64,000 nucleotides of DNA from Agromyces luteolus (GTDB taxonomy: Bacteria; Actinomycetota; Actinomycetes; Actinomycetales; Microbacteriaceae). The notes below the pieces were generated by a model. The model made no database searches. It saw only the letters and a list, made by a program, of their open reading frames with translations, and was not told the origin of the DNA. The position numbers were made by a program, and so were the translations under genes. Shown piece after piece: positions 15,207-24,667 of this stretch. Positions within the stretch are counted from its first letter, which is position 1. Each line of letters begins with the position of its first letter. Location: positions 83,243 to 147,242 of the forward strand of contig NZ_WODA01000026.1 of NCBI RefSeq assembly GCF_009729855.1. Direction: 5' to 3'.

Positions 15207-18065
15207 ATGGGGGCCGTATCGCCGCGCCTCGCCGGTCGCGAGCGCGAACTCTCCGCGCTGTCGCACGAGCTCTCGGCGGTGCTCCGCGGCGAGTCCCGCA
15301 CCATCGTCCTGCGGGGCGAGGCCGGCATCGGCAAGACCGCGCTGATGGATGCCGCGGCACGGCGGGCGCCGGGTTCGTTCACGGTGCTCGGTGCGCGCAA
15401 CCTGCCGCTCACCACTCGCGTGCCGAACCTGGCGGTCCGCGCCCTCCTCAAGCAGTCCGGCGACCTCGAGCGCGCCGACGCCGTCCACCGTCCGCCGCCC
15501 CTCGCGCTCGACGACGCGGTCGACCGACTGCTGGACGCGGGACCGGTGCTCATCCTCATCGACGACCTGCACTGGGCCGACGCGAGCACGCTCGACGCGC
15601 TGATGTTCCTCGCCGGCGGGCCCGAGCATCGCCGGCTCGGCGTCATCGCCACGATGCGCGCGGGCGCCGGCCGTCCGCTCGACCGCTGGCGCGCCGACCT
15701 GCTGCGGCTTCCCTCGGCCCGCGCCATCGAGGTGCCCCCGCTGGACCGGCCCGGCATGCGCGACCTCGTGGAGGATCTCCTGGGCGCGCCGCCCCACGAA
15801 TCGCTCGTCACCGACGTCCTCGCCCGGACCAGAGGCAACCCCTACCACGCGCGACTCCTCCTCGACGGGGTCGAGCCGTCGGCGACCTCGGCTCCGGCAC
15901 TGGTCGATGCCGACCTCGGTTCCGCGCTGCTCCGGGCCTGGTCGCAACTGCCGGCCGCGACCCAGGAGCTCTGCACCATGCTCGCGCTGCACGGCAAGCC
16001 GGTCCAGGTCGAGACGCTCGCGGCCATCGACCCGAGGTGGACCGACGCCGAACGCGACCTGCGCCCGGCCCTCGCGACGCAGGTGCTCGAGACCGACGAC
16101 GAGGGGCGCACCTGGTTCCACCACCCGCTCACCGCGGAGATGCTCGTCGCCGGCCTGACCGAGCGCGAACGGCGCGAGCGGCATGCCGAGCTGGCGCAGA
16201 GCACCGCGACCGTCCTCGCCCACGGCGATCCCGCTCCCGAGCTCCTCGTCGACCTGGCCGACCACCTCGCCGCCGCGGGCGACGTCGACGGCTGCCTCGA
16301 TGCGAGCCGTCGCGCGGTCGAGGCACTCGGGGGATCGGGCGATCGGATGACGCGGCTGCGCATGCTCCGGAGGTCGGCGCGGTTCTCGGCCGACGACGCC
16401 CACGGTGCGCCGGGATCGGCCGACCGGGCCGCCCGGCGCGAGCTCCTCGAGGCCTGGGCGGCTACCGCGGCATCCGTCGGCGATCCCGACGAGGAGTACG
16501 AGGCGATCGGCCGACTGCTCGACGAAGTCGACCGGGCGGCCGAGCCGCTGCGTGCGGCCCGCCTCATCCTGCAGCGACTGCGTCTCGAGTTCCGCATCGG
16601 CGGCGGACTCGGCGACCCCGAACCTGCGCGCGAGGCCCTCCGGCTCTCGGCCTCCGCGCCGGAGAGCCCGGAGTACGCGATGGCGCTCACCGAGCTCGCG
16701 TACGCCGAGATCCTCGCCGGCGACCCCGCCTGCGCCGCGCACGCCGCCGAGGCCATCGAACGCGCCACGGCACTCGGCGACACCGAGGCGCTGTCGTACG
16801 CCCTGGCCGTGGGCGGCCAGCTCGCCGCCCTCACGCGAGACCTCGAACGGGCACGGGCCCTCGCGGCTCGTGCGTTCGAGACGGCCCTGCCGAACGGCCA
16901 CTACTGGCCGGCCATGCTCGCCGCATTCTGGGAGGCGTATTCGATGCCGGACTACCGTGCCGCGCTGCGATCGCTTCGCGGCGTCAGGGAGCGGCTCGCC
17001 GAGGCCGGGGCCCCCTACCTCGTGACCGCCACGATCGCGCTGACCGAGGCGCGGACCTCGATCACCATCGGTGACGTGGGCGGCGCGCACGACGCGCTGC
17101 GATACGTGCGGTCGGAGGATCCGCCGAAGCACATCGCGATGGGCCTCGCGAACGTCTCGGCGATCCTGGCCGCCCAGCAGGGCCGGGCCGACGACGCGGA
17201 GGCCTACCTGCAGCGCGCGACCGAGCAGTTCCCGGAGCCTCCTGCCTACGCGATCTCGACCCAGGTGCACTCCCGTTCGCTCGCACGACTCGTCGACGGC
17301 GACCCCGATGGGGCGCTCGCCGTCCTGGAGCCCGCCATCGCCGCGCCTCCCGGCGACAACTCGTGCGAGTGGCTCGTGCCGCTCGCGGCTCGGGCCCTCG
17401 CCGACCTGGCAGGGTCCGCGCGGGATCGTCGGGAGCCCGACGCCGAGGCGCTGCGTCGACTCGACGAACTCGAGGCGGCTCATCCGCACGTGCTCGCCCG
17501 GACGCTCGGGGTCTCGTTCCCCGCCGACCTCGCCGCGCTCGACGCGATCTACGCGGGCGAGCGCGCTCGCGCGCGCGACGCGTCCGAGGCCGGCGACCTC
17601 TGGGCCGCCGCCGCCGAGGCCTGCGCGACCGCGCAACTCGCGTGGGAGGAGGCGTACGCGCTCCGGCGCGGAGCCGAGCACGACCTGACCAGCGACGACG
17701 GCCGGCGGGACCGGGCGATCTCGTCGCTCCGCCGCGCCGCGGCGCTCGCGCGCGGGCTCGAGGCCGACGCGCTCACGGAAGAGCTCGAGTCGCTCGCGCA
17801 GTGGTCCCGGGTGCGGCTCTACGACGATGCCCGCACCGAGCCCGACGCCGTCGCGGACCGGATCGGCGATGTGCCGCTCACGCGTCGCGAGCGCGAACTG
17901 CTGCCCTACATCGTCGACGGCCGCACCTACGCCGAGATCGCCGCCCTCCTCACGATCAGCGAGAAGACCGTGAGCTCGCACATCTCCAACCTGCTGCGGA
18001 AGACCGGGGCGGCCAACCGGGTCGACCTGGCCCGGATGGTCGAGGGGCGCGAACGCTCGGCGTGA
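15207..18065 (+). CDS. Large ATP-binding LuxR-family (LAL) transcriptional regulator
   Basis: 952 residues, typical LAL size. N-terminal STAND-type ATPase: Walker A GEAGIGKT (37-44) and Walker B LILIDDLHWAD near 120. A long TPR-like helical middle (about 330-870) follows. The C-terminal LuxR helix-turn-helix is at about 887-948 (LTRRERELLPYIVDGRTYAE and TISEKTVSSHISNLLRKTGA). Such proteins bind a small ligand, hydrolyse ATP and activate sugar or secondary-metabolite genes (MalT family). It stands alone, so its target is unknown. ATG 15207 is preferred over the upstream frame extension for its leaderless -10 box. Confidence 0.88.
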   Translation: MGAVSPRLAGRERELSALSHELSAVLRGESRTIVLRGEAGIGKTALMDAAARRAPGSFTVLGARNLPLTTRVPNLAVRALLKQSGDLERADAVHRPPPLALDDAVDRLLDAGPVLILIDDLHWADASTLDALMFLAGGPEHRRLGVIATMRAGAGRPLDRWRADLLRLPSARAIEVPPLDRPGMRDLVEDLLGAPPHESLVTDVLARTRGNPYHARLLLDGVEPSATSAPALVDADLGSALLRAWSQLPAATQELCTMLALHGKPVQVETLAAIDPRWTDAERDLRPALATQVLETDDEGRTWFHHPLTAEMLVAGLTERERRERHAELAQSTATVLAHGDPAPELLVDLADHLAAAGDVDGCLDASRRAVEALGGSGDRMTRLRMLRRSARFSADDAHGAPGSADRAARRELLEAWAATAASVGDPDEEYEAIGRLLDEVDRAAEPLRAARLILQRLRLEFRIGGGLGDPEPAREALRLSASAPESPEYAMALTELAYAEILAGDPACAAHAAEAIERATALGDTEALSYALAVGGQLAALTRDLERARALAARAFETALPNGHYWPAMLAAFWEAYSMPDYRAALRSLRGVRERLAEAGAPYLVTATIALTEARTSITIGDVGGAHDALRYVRSEDPPKHIAMGLANVSAILAAQQGRADDAEAYLQRATEQFPEPPAYAISTQVHSRSLARLVDGDPDGALAVLEPAIAAPPGDNSCEWLVPLAARALADLAGSARDRREPDAEALRRLDELEAAHPHVLARTLGVSFPADLAALDAIYAGERARARDASEAGDLWAAAAEACATAQLAWEEAYALRRGAEHDLTSDDGRRDRAISSLRRAAALARGLEADALTEELESLAQWSRVRLYDDARTEPDAVADRIGDVPLTRRERELLPYIVDGRTYAEIAALLTISEKTVSSHISNLLRKTGAANRVDLARMVEGRERSA

Positions 18066-18136
18066 GCCGCGGCATCCGTCGCCGACGCGACCTCTCTCGC
18101 AGCGGTGACCCCCACCGACCGGCGGTGATCGGCGGC

Positions 18137-18529
18137 TCAGTCGGCGTGGCGCGCGAGCCAGTCCGCCGCGAGCCGCTTCGGCGCGACCGCGAGCCAGGCG
18201 TCCGCGACCACCTCCTCGATCCGGCGCTGCGAGACGGTGTCGAGTCGCACGAGGATCGCCGCGAAGCCCTCGAAGTGCGGCGTCGTGAAGAACACCTCCG
18301 GGTCCTCCTCGGCGAGCGCGAACTTGACCGCCTCGTCCTCGACGCGCGCGCCGAGCACCGGCCACGGCTGGTCGTCGAGGCGCAGGAACTCGAGGTCGGC
18401 GCGGCGGAGCGGCCGCTCCCAGACGAACCCGCGGTTGCGCACGCGCCAGTGCGGGAGGCCGTAGCTCACCGCCTCGGTGGCCTCGGGCATGCCGAGCGCC
18501 AGTCGGCGGATCTCCTCCCACTCGACCAT
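18137..18529 (-). CDS. MmcQ/YjbR-family protein
   Basis: 130 residues, one MmcQ/YjbR domain with a CyaY-like fold. VEWEEIRRLALGMPEATEAVSYGLPHWRVRNRGFVW is the usual N-terminal layout (split here as VEWEEIRRLALGMPEA and SYGLPHWRVRNRGFVW), with VFFTTPHFEGFAAILVRLD in the centre. Often called DNA-binding, but no biochemical role is established. ATG 18529 is chosen because TAGGGT (minus strand, 18542-18537) lies 7 nt upstream; the open frame adds seven codons. It converges on the LAL regulator, with 71 bp between the stops. Confidence 0.8.
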   Translation of the reverse strand: MVEWEEIRRLALGMPEATEAVSYGLPHWRVRNRGFVWERPLRRADLEFLRLDDQPWPVLGARVEDEAVKFALAEEDPEVFFTTPHFEGFAAILVRLDTVSQRRIEEVVADAWLAVAPKRLAADWLARHAD

Positions 18530-18663
18530 GTGCGACACCCTACGCCGCACCGGGCGCGCCGGCGACGGCCGACCGGGGCGGGCCGCCGCGCCACCCCGCT
18601 CCGCCCGTCGATGTCGGATGCCGCGGCTACGGTGGTCTCGATCGAAGCGGCGGAGGGAGCCCG

Positions 18664-21600
18664 ATGTACCTGGCCGACGGCACGGTGGTCACGAGCGCGA
18701 GCGACCTCAAGAAGGCCTCCGACTGCGAGTTCGCGTTCCTGCGCGAGCTCGACGTGAAGCTCGGGCGCGAGACGCTGTTCGAGCCGGTGGCCGATGCCAT
18801 GCTCGAGCGGGCCGGTCGCATGGGCGACGCGCACGAGCTGCGGATCCTCGACCGCTACCGCGCCGAGTTCGGCGACGGCGTCGTCGAGATCGACCGGCCC
18901 GACCTGCGCGACGCCGAGCAGCTCGAGGCCGCGGTCGCGGCCACCCGTGCCGCGTTCGAGTCGGGTGCACCCGTCGTGTTCCAGGCGACCTTCGTCGACG
19001 ACGGGTTCGTCGGATTCGCCGACTTCATCGTGCGCCAGCCCGACGGGCGCTACCTCGTCCAGGACTCCAAGCTCGCGCGCCGCGCGCGCGTCACGGCGCT
19101 GCTCCAGCTCGCGGCGTACGCCGCGCAGCTCGACCGCATCGGCGTGCCGCGGGCCGACACCGTCGAGCTGCTGCTCGGCGACGGCACGACGAGCACCCAT
19201 CGGCTGGAGGACATCGAGCCGGTGTTCCTGCTCCGCCGCGAGCGCCTCCGCCAGATCGTCGACGAGCGCGTCGCCGCCGACGGTCCGGTCGAGTGGGGCG
19301 ACCCGCGCTACGCGCTCGACGGGCGCTGCCCGACGTGCGACCTCGAGGTGCAGGCCAACCGCGACCTGCTGCTCGTCGCCGGGCTCCGCATCACGCAGCG
19401 CGCGCATTTCCACTCCGCGGGCATCACGACGATCGACGCGCTCGCTGCCTCCGCCGGGCCGGTCGACGGCGTGATGGAGGCGACGCTCGAGGGCCTGCGC
19501 GTGCAGGCGCGGCTCCAGCTCGCCGCCGAGGCCGAGGCGCGCGCGGCCGAGGCATCCGGCGACCGCTCGCCCGACGACCCGCCGCTGCCGCCGCCCGTCG
19601 AGGTGCGCGAGCCGGGCGCGCTGGCGGCGATCCCCGAGCCCAACGCCGGCGACCTCTTCTTCGACTTCGAGGGCGACCCGCTCTACACCGAGGGCGCGGC
19701 GACGGAGTGGGGGCTCGACTACCTGTTCGGCATGATCGACGTCGACGAGGCGTTCACGCCGATCTGGGCGCACAGCTTCGCGGAGGAGCGCGAGGCGCTC
19801 GTGCGGTTCCTCGCGTTCGTGAAGGAGCGGCGGGAGCGCCACCCGAACCTGCACATCTACCACTACGCGAGCTACGAGCGCACGCACCTCACCTCGATCG
19901 CCGCGCGCCACGGCGTCGGCGAGGCCGAGGTCGACCAGCTGCTGGCCGACGGCGTGCTCGTCGACCTGTACCCGATCGTCAAGCGTGCGGTGCGGGTCGG
20001 GAGCCGCTCGTACTCGATCAAGAAGCTCGAGCCGCTCTACATGGGCGAGAAGCTGCGCGAGGCCGACGTCAAGTCCGGCGGCGACTCGATCCTCGAGTAC
20101 GTCCGCGCCCGCGAGCTCGCAGCGACGGGCGATGCCGAGGCCGCGCAGCTCGTGCTCGACGACCTCGCGGAGTACAACGAGTACGACTGCGTCTCCACGC
20201 TTCGGCTCCGCGACTGGCTGCTCGGCCTCGCCCGGGAGCGCGGCGTCGCCCCGGTTCCGGCGCTCCTGCTCGTCGAGCCGACCGCGAAGCAGTACGCGGC
20301 GAGCCCCCTCGCGACCGAGTTGTCCGCGCTCGCCGGCAGTGCCGACGAGCGTCGCGACGACCCCGATCGCACGGCGCTGGCCCTCGCGGCCGCCGCGATC
20401 GACTACCACGAGCGTGAGCTCAAGACCTTCTGGTGGGGCCACTTCTTCCGGGTCGAGCAGCCGCTCGAGGCGTGGGAGGACCACCGCGACGTGCTCGTCG
20501 TCGACCCCGCGCGCACGGTCGTGCTGCACGACTGGTACCGCGAGGGCCGGCAGCAGTTCGATCGCCGCGAGCTGCTGCTCCGCGGGCGCATCGCGCCCGG
20601 TTCGCGGTTCAGTGCGGGTGCCGAGCTCTACCTGCTGTACGACTGGCCGGCGCCGTTCCCGTCGTTCTCCCGGCGACCGGGTTCACGGGCCTGGGCCAAG
20701 GCCACGGTGCTCGAGGCGACGCCCGACGGCGTACGCATCGAGGAGCGGTCGACGGTCGACGAGACGTGGCGCGACCTGCCGTTCGCGCTCGTGCCGGGCA
20801 ACCCACCGCCCGCCGGGCGGCAGAAGGCCGCGATCGCGGAGTGGGCGCGGCCGATCGTCGACCGGCAGCCGGCCTGGCCGAAGGATGCCGCCGTCGACCT
20901 GCTGCGGCGCGTCCCGCCGCGCACCCGGTCCGGCGCGCTCGCACCGCTGCCCGATCACGAGTACGTCGGCGCGGTCGTGCGGTCGCTCGGCGACCTCGAC
21001 GACTCGTACCTCGCCGTGCAGGGCCCTCCCGGCACGGGCAAGACCTACGTCGCGGCGCACGTGATCGCACGGCTCGTCGGCCACCACGGCTGGAGAGTCG
21101 GGGTCGTCGCCCAGTCGCACGCGGTCGTGGAGCACCTGCTCGACGCCGTCGTCGCCGCCGGGCTCGACCCGCGGCGCATCGCCAAGGCGCCGAAGAGCCG
21201 TGAGGACGACGCCGTGCGCGGCTGGACCGCGATCGAGAAGGACGGCATGTCGGCCTTCATCGCCGCGAATCGCGACGCCGGGTTCGTCGTCGGCGGCACC
21301 GCGTGGGACTTCGCCAACGCCGACCGGGTCGGCCGCCGCGCGCTCGACGTCCTGGTCGTCGACGAGGCCGGGCAGTTCTCGCTCGCGTCGACGATCGCGG
21401 CCTCGGTCGCCGCCCGCCGGCTCCTGCTCCTCGGCGACCCGCAGCAGCTGCCGCAGGTGAGCCAGGGCACGCACCCCGAGCCCGTCGACATGTCCGCGCT
21501 GGGGTGGGTCGCCGACGGCCACGACGTGCTGCCCGCCGAGTTCGGCTACTTCCTGGCCGAGAGCCGGCGGATGCACCCGGAGCTCGCGGCATCCGTCTCC

Positions 21601-22206
21601 GCGCTCTCGTACGAGGGCGAGCTCGCATCGCACCCGTCCGCGGCCCTCCGCGGGATCGAGGGCGTCGAGCCGGGCCTGACCCCCGTTCCGATCGAGCACG
21701 AGGGCAACACGACCGAGTCGGTCGAGGAGGCCGCCGAGGTCGTCCGCATCGTCGGCTCGTTCCTCGGGCGCGCGTTCACCGGCATCGCGCACGGCGACGG
21801 CGAGCCGGTGGCCGCGCCGGCACGACCGCTGGCCCAGGCCGACATCATCGTCGTCACGCCGTACAACGCGCAGCTCGCCGTGGTGCGCGATGCACTCGAC
21901 CGTGCGGGGTACACCGCCGTCCCGGTCGGCACCGTCGACAAGTTCCAGGGCCAGGAGGCCGCGGTCGCGATCGTCTCGCTCGCCGCGTCGTCGGCGGCGG
22001 CCGCCCCGCGCGGCGTCGAGTTCCTGCTGCTCAAGAACCGCCTGAACGTCGCGATCTCGCGCGCGCAAGTCGCCGCGTACCTGATCCACTCGCCCGGCCT
22101 GCTCGACGCGCTGCCCCGCACCCCGCAGGGCGTCGCGCAGCTCAGCGCGTTCGCGCGGCTCGTCGGCGTCGAACTGCCGGCGTGGGACCGCGAACCGGTC
22201 GGGTAG
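18664..22206 (+). CDS. TM0106-type RecB-like nuclease fused to a UPF1/DNA2-like helicase
   Basis: 1180 residues. First a PD-(D/E)XK nuclease domain: D120 in FADFIV, then D134-S-K136 in VQDSKLARR, with the helix LLQLAAYAAQL. Next an RNase H-like exonuclease-type domain near 330-500 (D330 and FFDFEGDP). Then an SF1 helicase: Walker A GPPGTGKT (787-794), LVVDEAGQFSLA (motif II), and VGTVDKFQGQEAAVAIVSLA (motifs V-VI). This matches the TM0106 RecB-like nuclease/helicase architecture, presumed to act in DNA or RNA processing or repair; biochemistry is scarce. ATG 18664 has GGAGGGAG upstream. Confidence 0.88.
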   Translation: MYLADGTVVTSASDLKKASDCEFAFLRELDVKLGRETLFEPVADAMLERAGRMGDAHELRILDRYRAEFGDGVVEIDRPDLRDAEQLEAAVAATRAAFESGAPVVFQATFVDDGFVGFADFIVRQPDGRYLVQDSKLARRARVTALLQLAAYAAQLDRIGVPRADTVELLLGDGTTSTHRLEDIEPVFLLRRERLRQIVDERVAADGPVEWGDPRYALDGRCPTCDLEVQANRDLLLVAGLRITQRAHFHSAGITTIDALAASAGPVDGVMEATLEGLRVQARLQLAAEAEARAAEASGDRSPDDPPLPPPVEVREPGALAAIPEPNAGDLFFDFEGDPLYTEGAATEWGLDYLFGMIDVDEAFTPIWAHSFAEEREALVRFLAFVKERRERHPNLHIYHYASYERTHLTSIAARHGVGEAEVDQLLADGVLVDLYPIVKRAVRVGSRSYSIKKLEPLYMGEKLREADVKSGGDSILEYVRARELAATGDAEAAQLVLDDLAEYNEYDCVSTLRLRDWLLGLARERGVAPVPALLLVEPTAKQYAASPLATELSALAGSADERRDDPDRTALALAAAAIDYHERELKTFWWGHFFRVEQPLEAWEDHRDVLVVDPARTVVLHDWYREGRQQFDRRELLLRGRIAPGSRFSAGAELYLLYDWPAPFPSFSRRPGSRAWAKATVLEATPDGVRIEERSTVDETWRDLPFALVPGNPPPAGRQKAAIAEWARPIVDRQPAWPKDAAVDLLRRVPPRTRSGALAPLPDHEYVGAVVRSLGDLDDSYLAVQGPPGTGKTYVAAHVIARLVGHHGWRVGVVAQSHAVVEHLLDAVVAAGLDPRRIAKAPKSREDDAVRGWTAIEKDGMSAFIAANRDAGFVVGGTAWDFANADRVGRRALDVLVVDEAGQFSLASTIAASVAARRLLLLGDPQQLPQVSQGTHPEPVDMSALGWVADGHDVLPAEFGYFLAESRRMHPELAASVSALSYEGELASHPSAALRGIEGVEPGLTPVPIEHEGNTTESVEEAAEVVRIVGSFLGRAFTGIAHGDGEPVAAPARPLAQADIIVVTPYNAQLAVVRDALDRAGYTAVPVGTVDKFQGQEAAVAIVSLAASSAAAAPRGVEFLLLKNRLNVAISRAQVAAYLIHSPGLLDALPRTPQGVAQLSAFARLVGVELPAWDREPVG

Positions 22207-22220
22207 TCGACCGGCCCGAC

Positions 22221-22658
22221 TCACCCGCCCGCGAGCTGCTCGACGGCCTTCGCGATGCGGCGCGCACGGGTCTCGGGCGCCTTGGCCTCCATGATCGCGT
22301 TCACGTGCGCCTTCCGATGGCTCGGCGCCAGGCGGTCGAACGCCTCCCGCGCGCCCGGCGTCGCGTCGAGCGCCGCCGCGAAGTCCTCGGGCGGCTCGAC
22401 CGTGCGCGGCGCGGTGTCGAGTTCGAGTTCGACCGAGATCGGATCGCCGCCCGAGAGCCCGGTCGCGGCCCGCTTGTCCGAGCTGAACGGGATCAGGTGG
22501 CGACCGCCCATCACGGCGAGCGTGCTGCGGTACTCGTAGCCGTTGACCGTCACGACGACGGGTGCCCGCCGGCCGCCGCCGAGCGCCTCGACCACCTCGG
22601 CCGGCACCTCGATGCCCGTGTTGCGGCCGGTCTGCGACAGCGTGGTCTCGAACTGCAT
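22221..22658 (-). CDS. YdeI/OmpD-associated family protein (DUF1905-YdeI)
   Basis: 145 residues. The N-terminal beta-barrel (DUF1905: GIEVPAEVVEALGGGRRAPV then VTVNGYEYRSTLAVMGGRHL) is followed by the YdeI helical tail (FDRLAPSHRKAHVNAIMEAK and ARRIAKAVEQL). Function unknown; related proteins are tied to cationic-peptide resistance or bleomycin-resistance-like roles, not tested here. GGGAG and a GAGGCT box lie just upstream of ATG 22658. It converges on the nuclease/helicase gene and is divergent from the glutaredoxin gene. Confidence 0.8.
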   Translation of the reverse strand: MQFETTLSQTGRNTGIEVPAEVVEALGGGRRAPVVVTVNGYEYRSTLAVMGGRHLIPFSSDKRAATGLSGGDPISVELELDTAPRTVEPPEDFAAALDATPGAREAFDRLAPSHRKAHVNAIMEAKAPETRARRIAKAVEQLAGG

Positions 22659-22748
22659 GCTCCCGAGCCTCGCACTCGGAGGCCGGACGCGGAACCCCTG
22701 CCCGAGGCATCCGCGCCCTCGCTGGGAATACCGCACAGGATACCCGCG

Positions 22749-22754
22749 TAGGTT
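22749..22754 (+). promoter_or_regulatory. -10 element TAGGTT for the glutaredoxin gene
   Basis: TAGGTT ends 6 nt before ATG 22761 (leaderless spacing), in an AT-rich patch compared with its surroundings. Confidence 0.45.
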
Positions 22755-22760
22755 ATTCGC

Positions 22761-23042
22761 ATGACCTCCCCCACCACCGACCTGAACCCCGCCCGCGTCA
22801 CGATGTACGGCGCCGAGTGGTGCGGCGACTGCCGCCGCTCCAAGGCGCTGCTCGACCGCCGCGGCGTCGACTACGAGTACGTCGACCTCATGGTCGTCGC
22901 CGACGGCGCCGACCGCGCGAAGGCGATCTCGGGCCGCACCAACATCCCCGTCGTCGTGTTCCCCGACGGCACGCACTTCACCGAGCCCACCGACGCCGAG
23001 CTCGGCGCGAAGCTCGACGCCGTCGCCGCCCCCGCCGCCTGA
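22761..23042 (+). CDS. Glutaredoxin / mycoredoxin-like protein
   Basis: 93 residues, thioredoxin fold. Redox motif W-C21-G-D-C24, followed by RRSKALLDRRGVDYEYVDL and the cis-proline turn in NIPVVVFPDG. Actinobacterial glutaredoxin-like proteins (mycoredoxins) reduce mycothiol mixed disulfides; the motif is usually CGYC or similar, so the Asp here is slightly unusual. Cytoplasmic, single gene with a leaderless start. It converges on the F420-type oxidoreductase; the stops are 2 bp apart. Confidence 0.88.
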   Translation: MTSPTTDLNPARVTMYGAEWCGDCRRSKALLDRRGVDYEYVDLMVVADGADRAKAISGRTNIPVVVFPDGTHFTEPTDAELGAKLDAVAAPAA

Positions 23043-23044
23043 GC

Positions 23045-24046
23045 TCAGGCGAGCGCGGGCATGACCTCGCGCTCGTAGAGCTCCAGGCCCGAGCGGTCGT
23101 ACGCCGCCTCCGGGAAGTAGTGGATGGCGTAGCCGAGGCCACGCGAGCGCATGTCGAGGAGCTTCGCGACGACCTGCTCGGGCGTGCCGACCGCGATCGC
23201 CGCGTCGGACCGGAACTCGTGGATGAACTTCGCCGCCGCCTTCGGGCCGGCCGAGCCCGCCATGCGCGCCTCGATCGCCGCGAGGCGGCGCTCGACGTCG
23301 GCCTCGGTCTCGCCGATCACGGTGTTGAAGTTCGCGCTGCGGACGATCGAGCCGAAGTCGCGGCCGAGTCGCTCGGCGTGACCGCGCAGCACCTCGCTCT
23401 TGTGGCTGAACTCCTCGGGGCTGCCGTAGAAGTTCGTGTACGCGGCGTACTTCGCCGCGATCTTCAGCGTCACCTTCTCGCCGCCTCCGGCGACCCACAT
23501 CGGGATCCCGCCGTCCTGCAGCGGCTGCGGCTGCACGATCGCGTCGTCGACCGTGTAGAACTCCCCGTCGAGCGTGGCCCGGCCCGTGGTCCACGCCTGG
23601 TGCATGATCTCGACGCCCTCGCGCAGCATGCGGAGCCGCTCGGGCGCGTGCGGGAACCCGTACCCGTACGCGCGCCACTCGTGCTCGTACCATCCGGCGC
23701 CGATGCCCATCTCGACGCGGCCGCCAGAGACGACGTCGACGGTGGCCGCGACCTTCGCCAGGTACGCCGGGTTCCGGTAGGCCATGCAGGTGCACATCTG
23801 GCCCAGCCGGACGCGCGAGGTCGACGCCGCGTACGCGGCCATGAGCGACCACGCCTCGTGGGTGGCCTCCGTCTCGCTCGGCACGGGGACGGTGTGGAAG
23901 TGGTCGTACACCCAGATCGACTCCCACGGCGAGCCCTCGCGGTCGGCGAACGCGGCCAGCCCGTGCATGGTCGACCAGTGGTCGGCCGGCTCGATGCCGA
24001 CGAGGTCGTGACGCCAGCCCTGGGGAACGAAGAATCCGAATCGCAT
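23045..24046 (-). CDS. LLM-class (luciferase-like) oxidoreductase, probably F420-dependent
   Basis: 333 residues, TIM-barrel luciferase-like family. MRFGFFVPQGW at the start, SIWVYDHFHTVP, RVRLGQMCTCMAYRNPAYLAKV and GRVEMGIGAGWYEHEWRAYG are the usual strand and turn motifs of F420-dependent LLM enzymes in actinobacteria. FMN cannot be excluded. Substrate unknown. On the minus strand TAGGCT (24058-24053) lies 6 nt before ATG 24046, another leaderless start. Confidence 0.82.
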   Translation of the reverse strand: MRFGFFVPQGWRHDLVGIEPADHWSTMHGLAAFADREGSPWESIWVYDHFHTVPVPSETEATHEAWSLMAAYAASTSRVRLGQMCTCMAYRNPAYLAKVAATVDVVSGGRVEMGIGAGWYEHEWRAYGYGFPHAPERLRMLREGVEIMHQAWTTGRATLDGEFYTVDDAIVQPQPLQDGGIPMWVAGGGEKVTLKIAAKYAAYTNFYGSPEEFSHKSEVLRGHAERLGRDFGSIVRSANFNTVIGETEADVERRLAAIEARMAGSAGPKAAAKFIHEFRSDAAIAVGTPEQVVAKLLDMRSRGLGYAIHYFPEAAYDRSGLELYEREVMPALA

Positions 24047-24121
24047 CGGGCCAGCCTACGGTCGCGATCTCAGCGCCAGCACTGATGTCGGCGGGCCTTG
24101 ACATCCGTACCGTCGGCGAAC

Positions 24122-24646
24122 ATGGCCCACACGATCGACCACGCGCACGTCCTCGTCGACGAGCTCTCCGCCGTCGCGGTCACGAGCGGCGGGATCCGCG
24201 TCATCCACCTCTCGGGCGTCGCGACCTGCCCCAGCGAGCTGTGGCAGGTCGACATCGTCGCGGCCGGGCGTCCGCCCTTCATCGGCACGCCGGCCGGACG
24301 CCTCACCATCGGCCTGCGGTCGGCCCCGCCGCGACGGCGCGGCCGCTTCCGTGCCGTCCGCGTCCCCTTCGAGGCGATCATCGAGGACGAGCGCACGCAC
24401 GAGGTCGAGGTGCACCTGGAGTGCCAGCCGGCCGTCGTGCTCCCGGTCCTCGAGGCCGACGACTCGTTCGGGGCCGGTGCCCGGGCGACCGCACGCCGTC
24501 GCGCGGGCGCAGTGGGTCGTGCGATGCCCGTGGGCGCGCACGCGATGGCGGATGCCGCGGCGCAGGCGTCCGGCGCCCTGCGCGAGCGGTTCGCGGGGTT
24601 CGCGGCGTTCGCGGGGTTCGCGCCGGCGCTCGCGGTCGCCGTCTGA
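24122..24646 (+). CDS. Hypothetical protein with a beta-rich N-terminal domain
   Basis: 174 residues; I do not recognise a family. Residues 1-115 alternate hydrophobic and polar residues as expected of a beta-sandwich (VLVDELSAVAV, IRVIHLSGVATC, WQVDIVAAGRPPF, VEVHLECQPAVVLPV). From about 125 on it is Ala/Arg-rich and helical, ending in short FAG repeats. No signal peptide. TACCGT at 24108-24113 is 8 nt before ATG 24122, so a leaderless start fits. The coding compositional bias (GC-rich third positions) supports a real gene. Confidence 0.6.
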   Translation: MAHTIDHAHVLVDELSAVAVTSGGIRVIHLSGVATCPSELWQVDIVAAGRPPFIGTPAGRLTIGLRSAPPRRRGRFRAVRVPFEAIIEDERTHEVEVHLECQPAVVLPVLEADDSFGAGARATARRRAGAVGRAMPVGAHAMADAAAQASGALRERFAGFAAFAGFAPALAVAV

Positions 24647-24667
24647 CGACCGGGACCGGACTCCGGG

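Noticed and set aside
14499..18521. 1340-codon open frame on the minus strand opposite the TetR and LAL genes
   Set aside because: Arg/Gly/Ala-rich with no domain pattern. It mirrors the codon bias of two well-supported plus-strand genes; long antisense frames are expected at this GC content.
24098..24113. TTGACA followed by TACCGT upstream of 24122 as a -35/-10 pair
   Set aside because: Only 4 nt separate the two hexamers, far from the 16-18 nt needed; TACCGT alone was kept as a leaderless -10 candidate.
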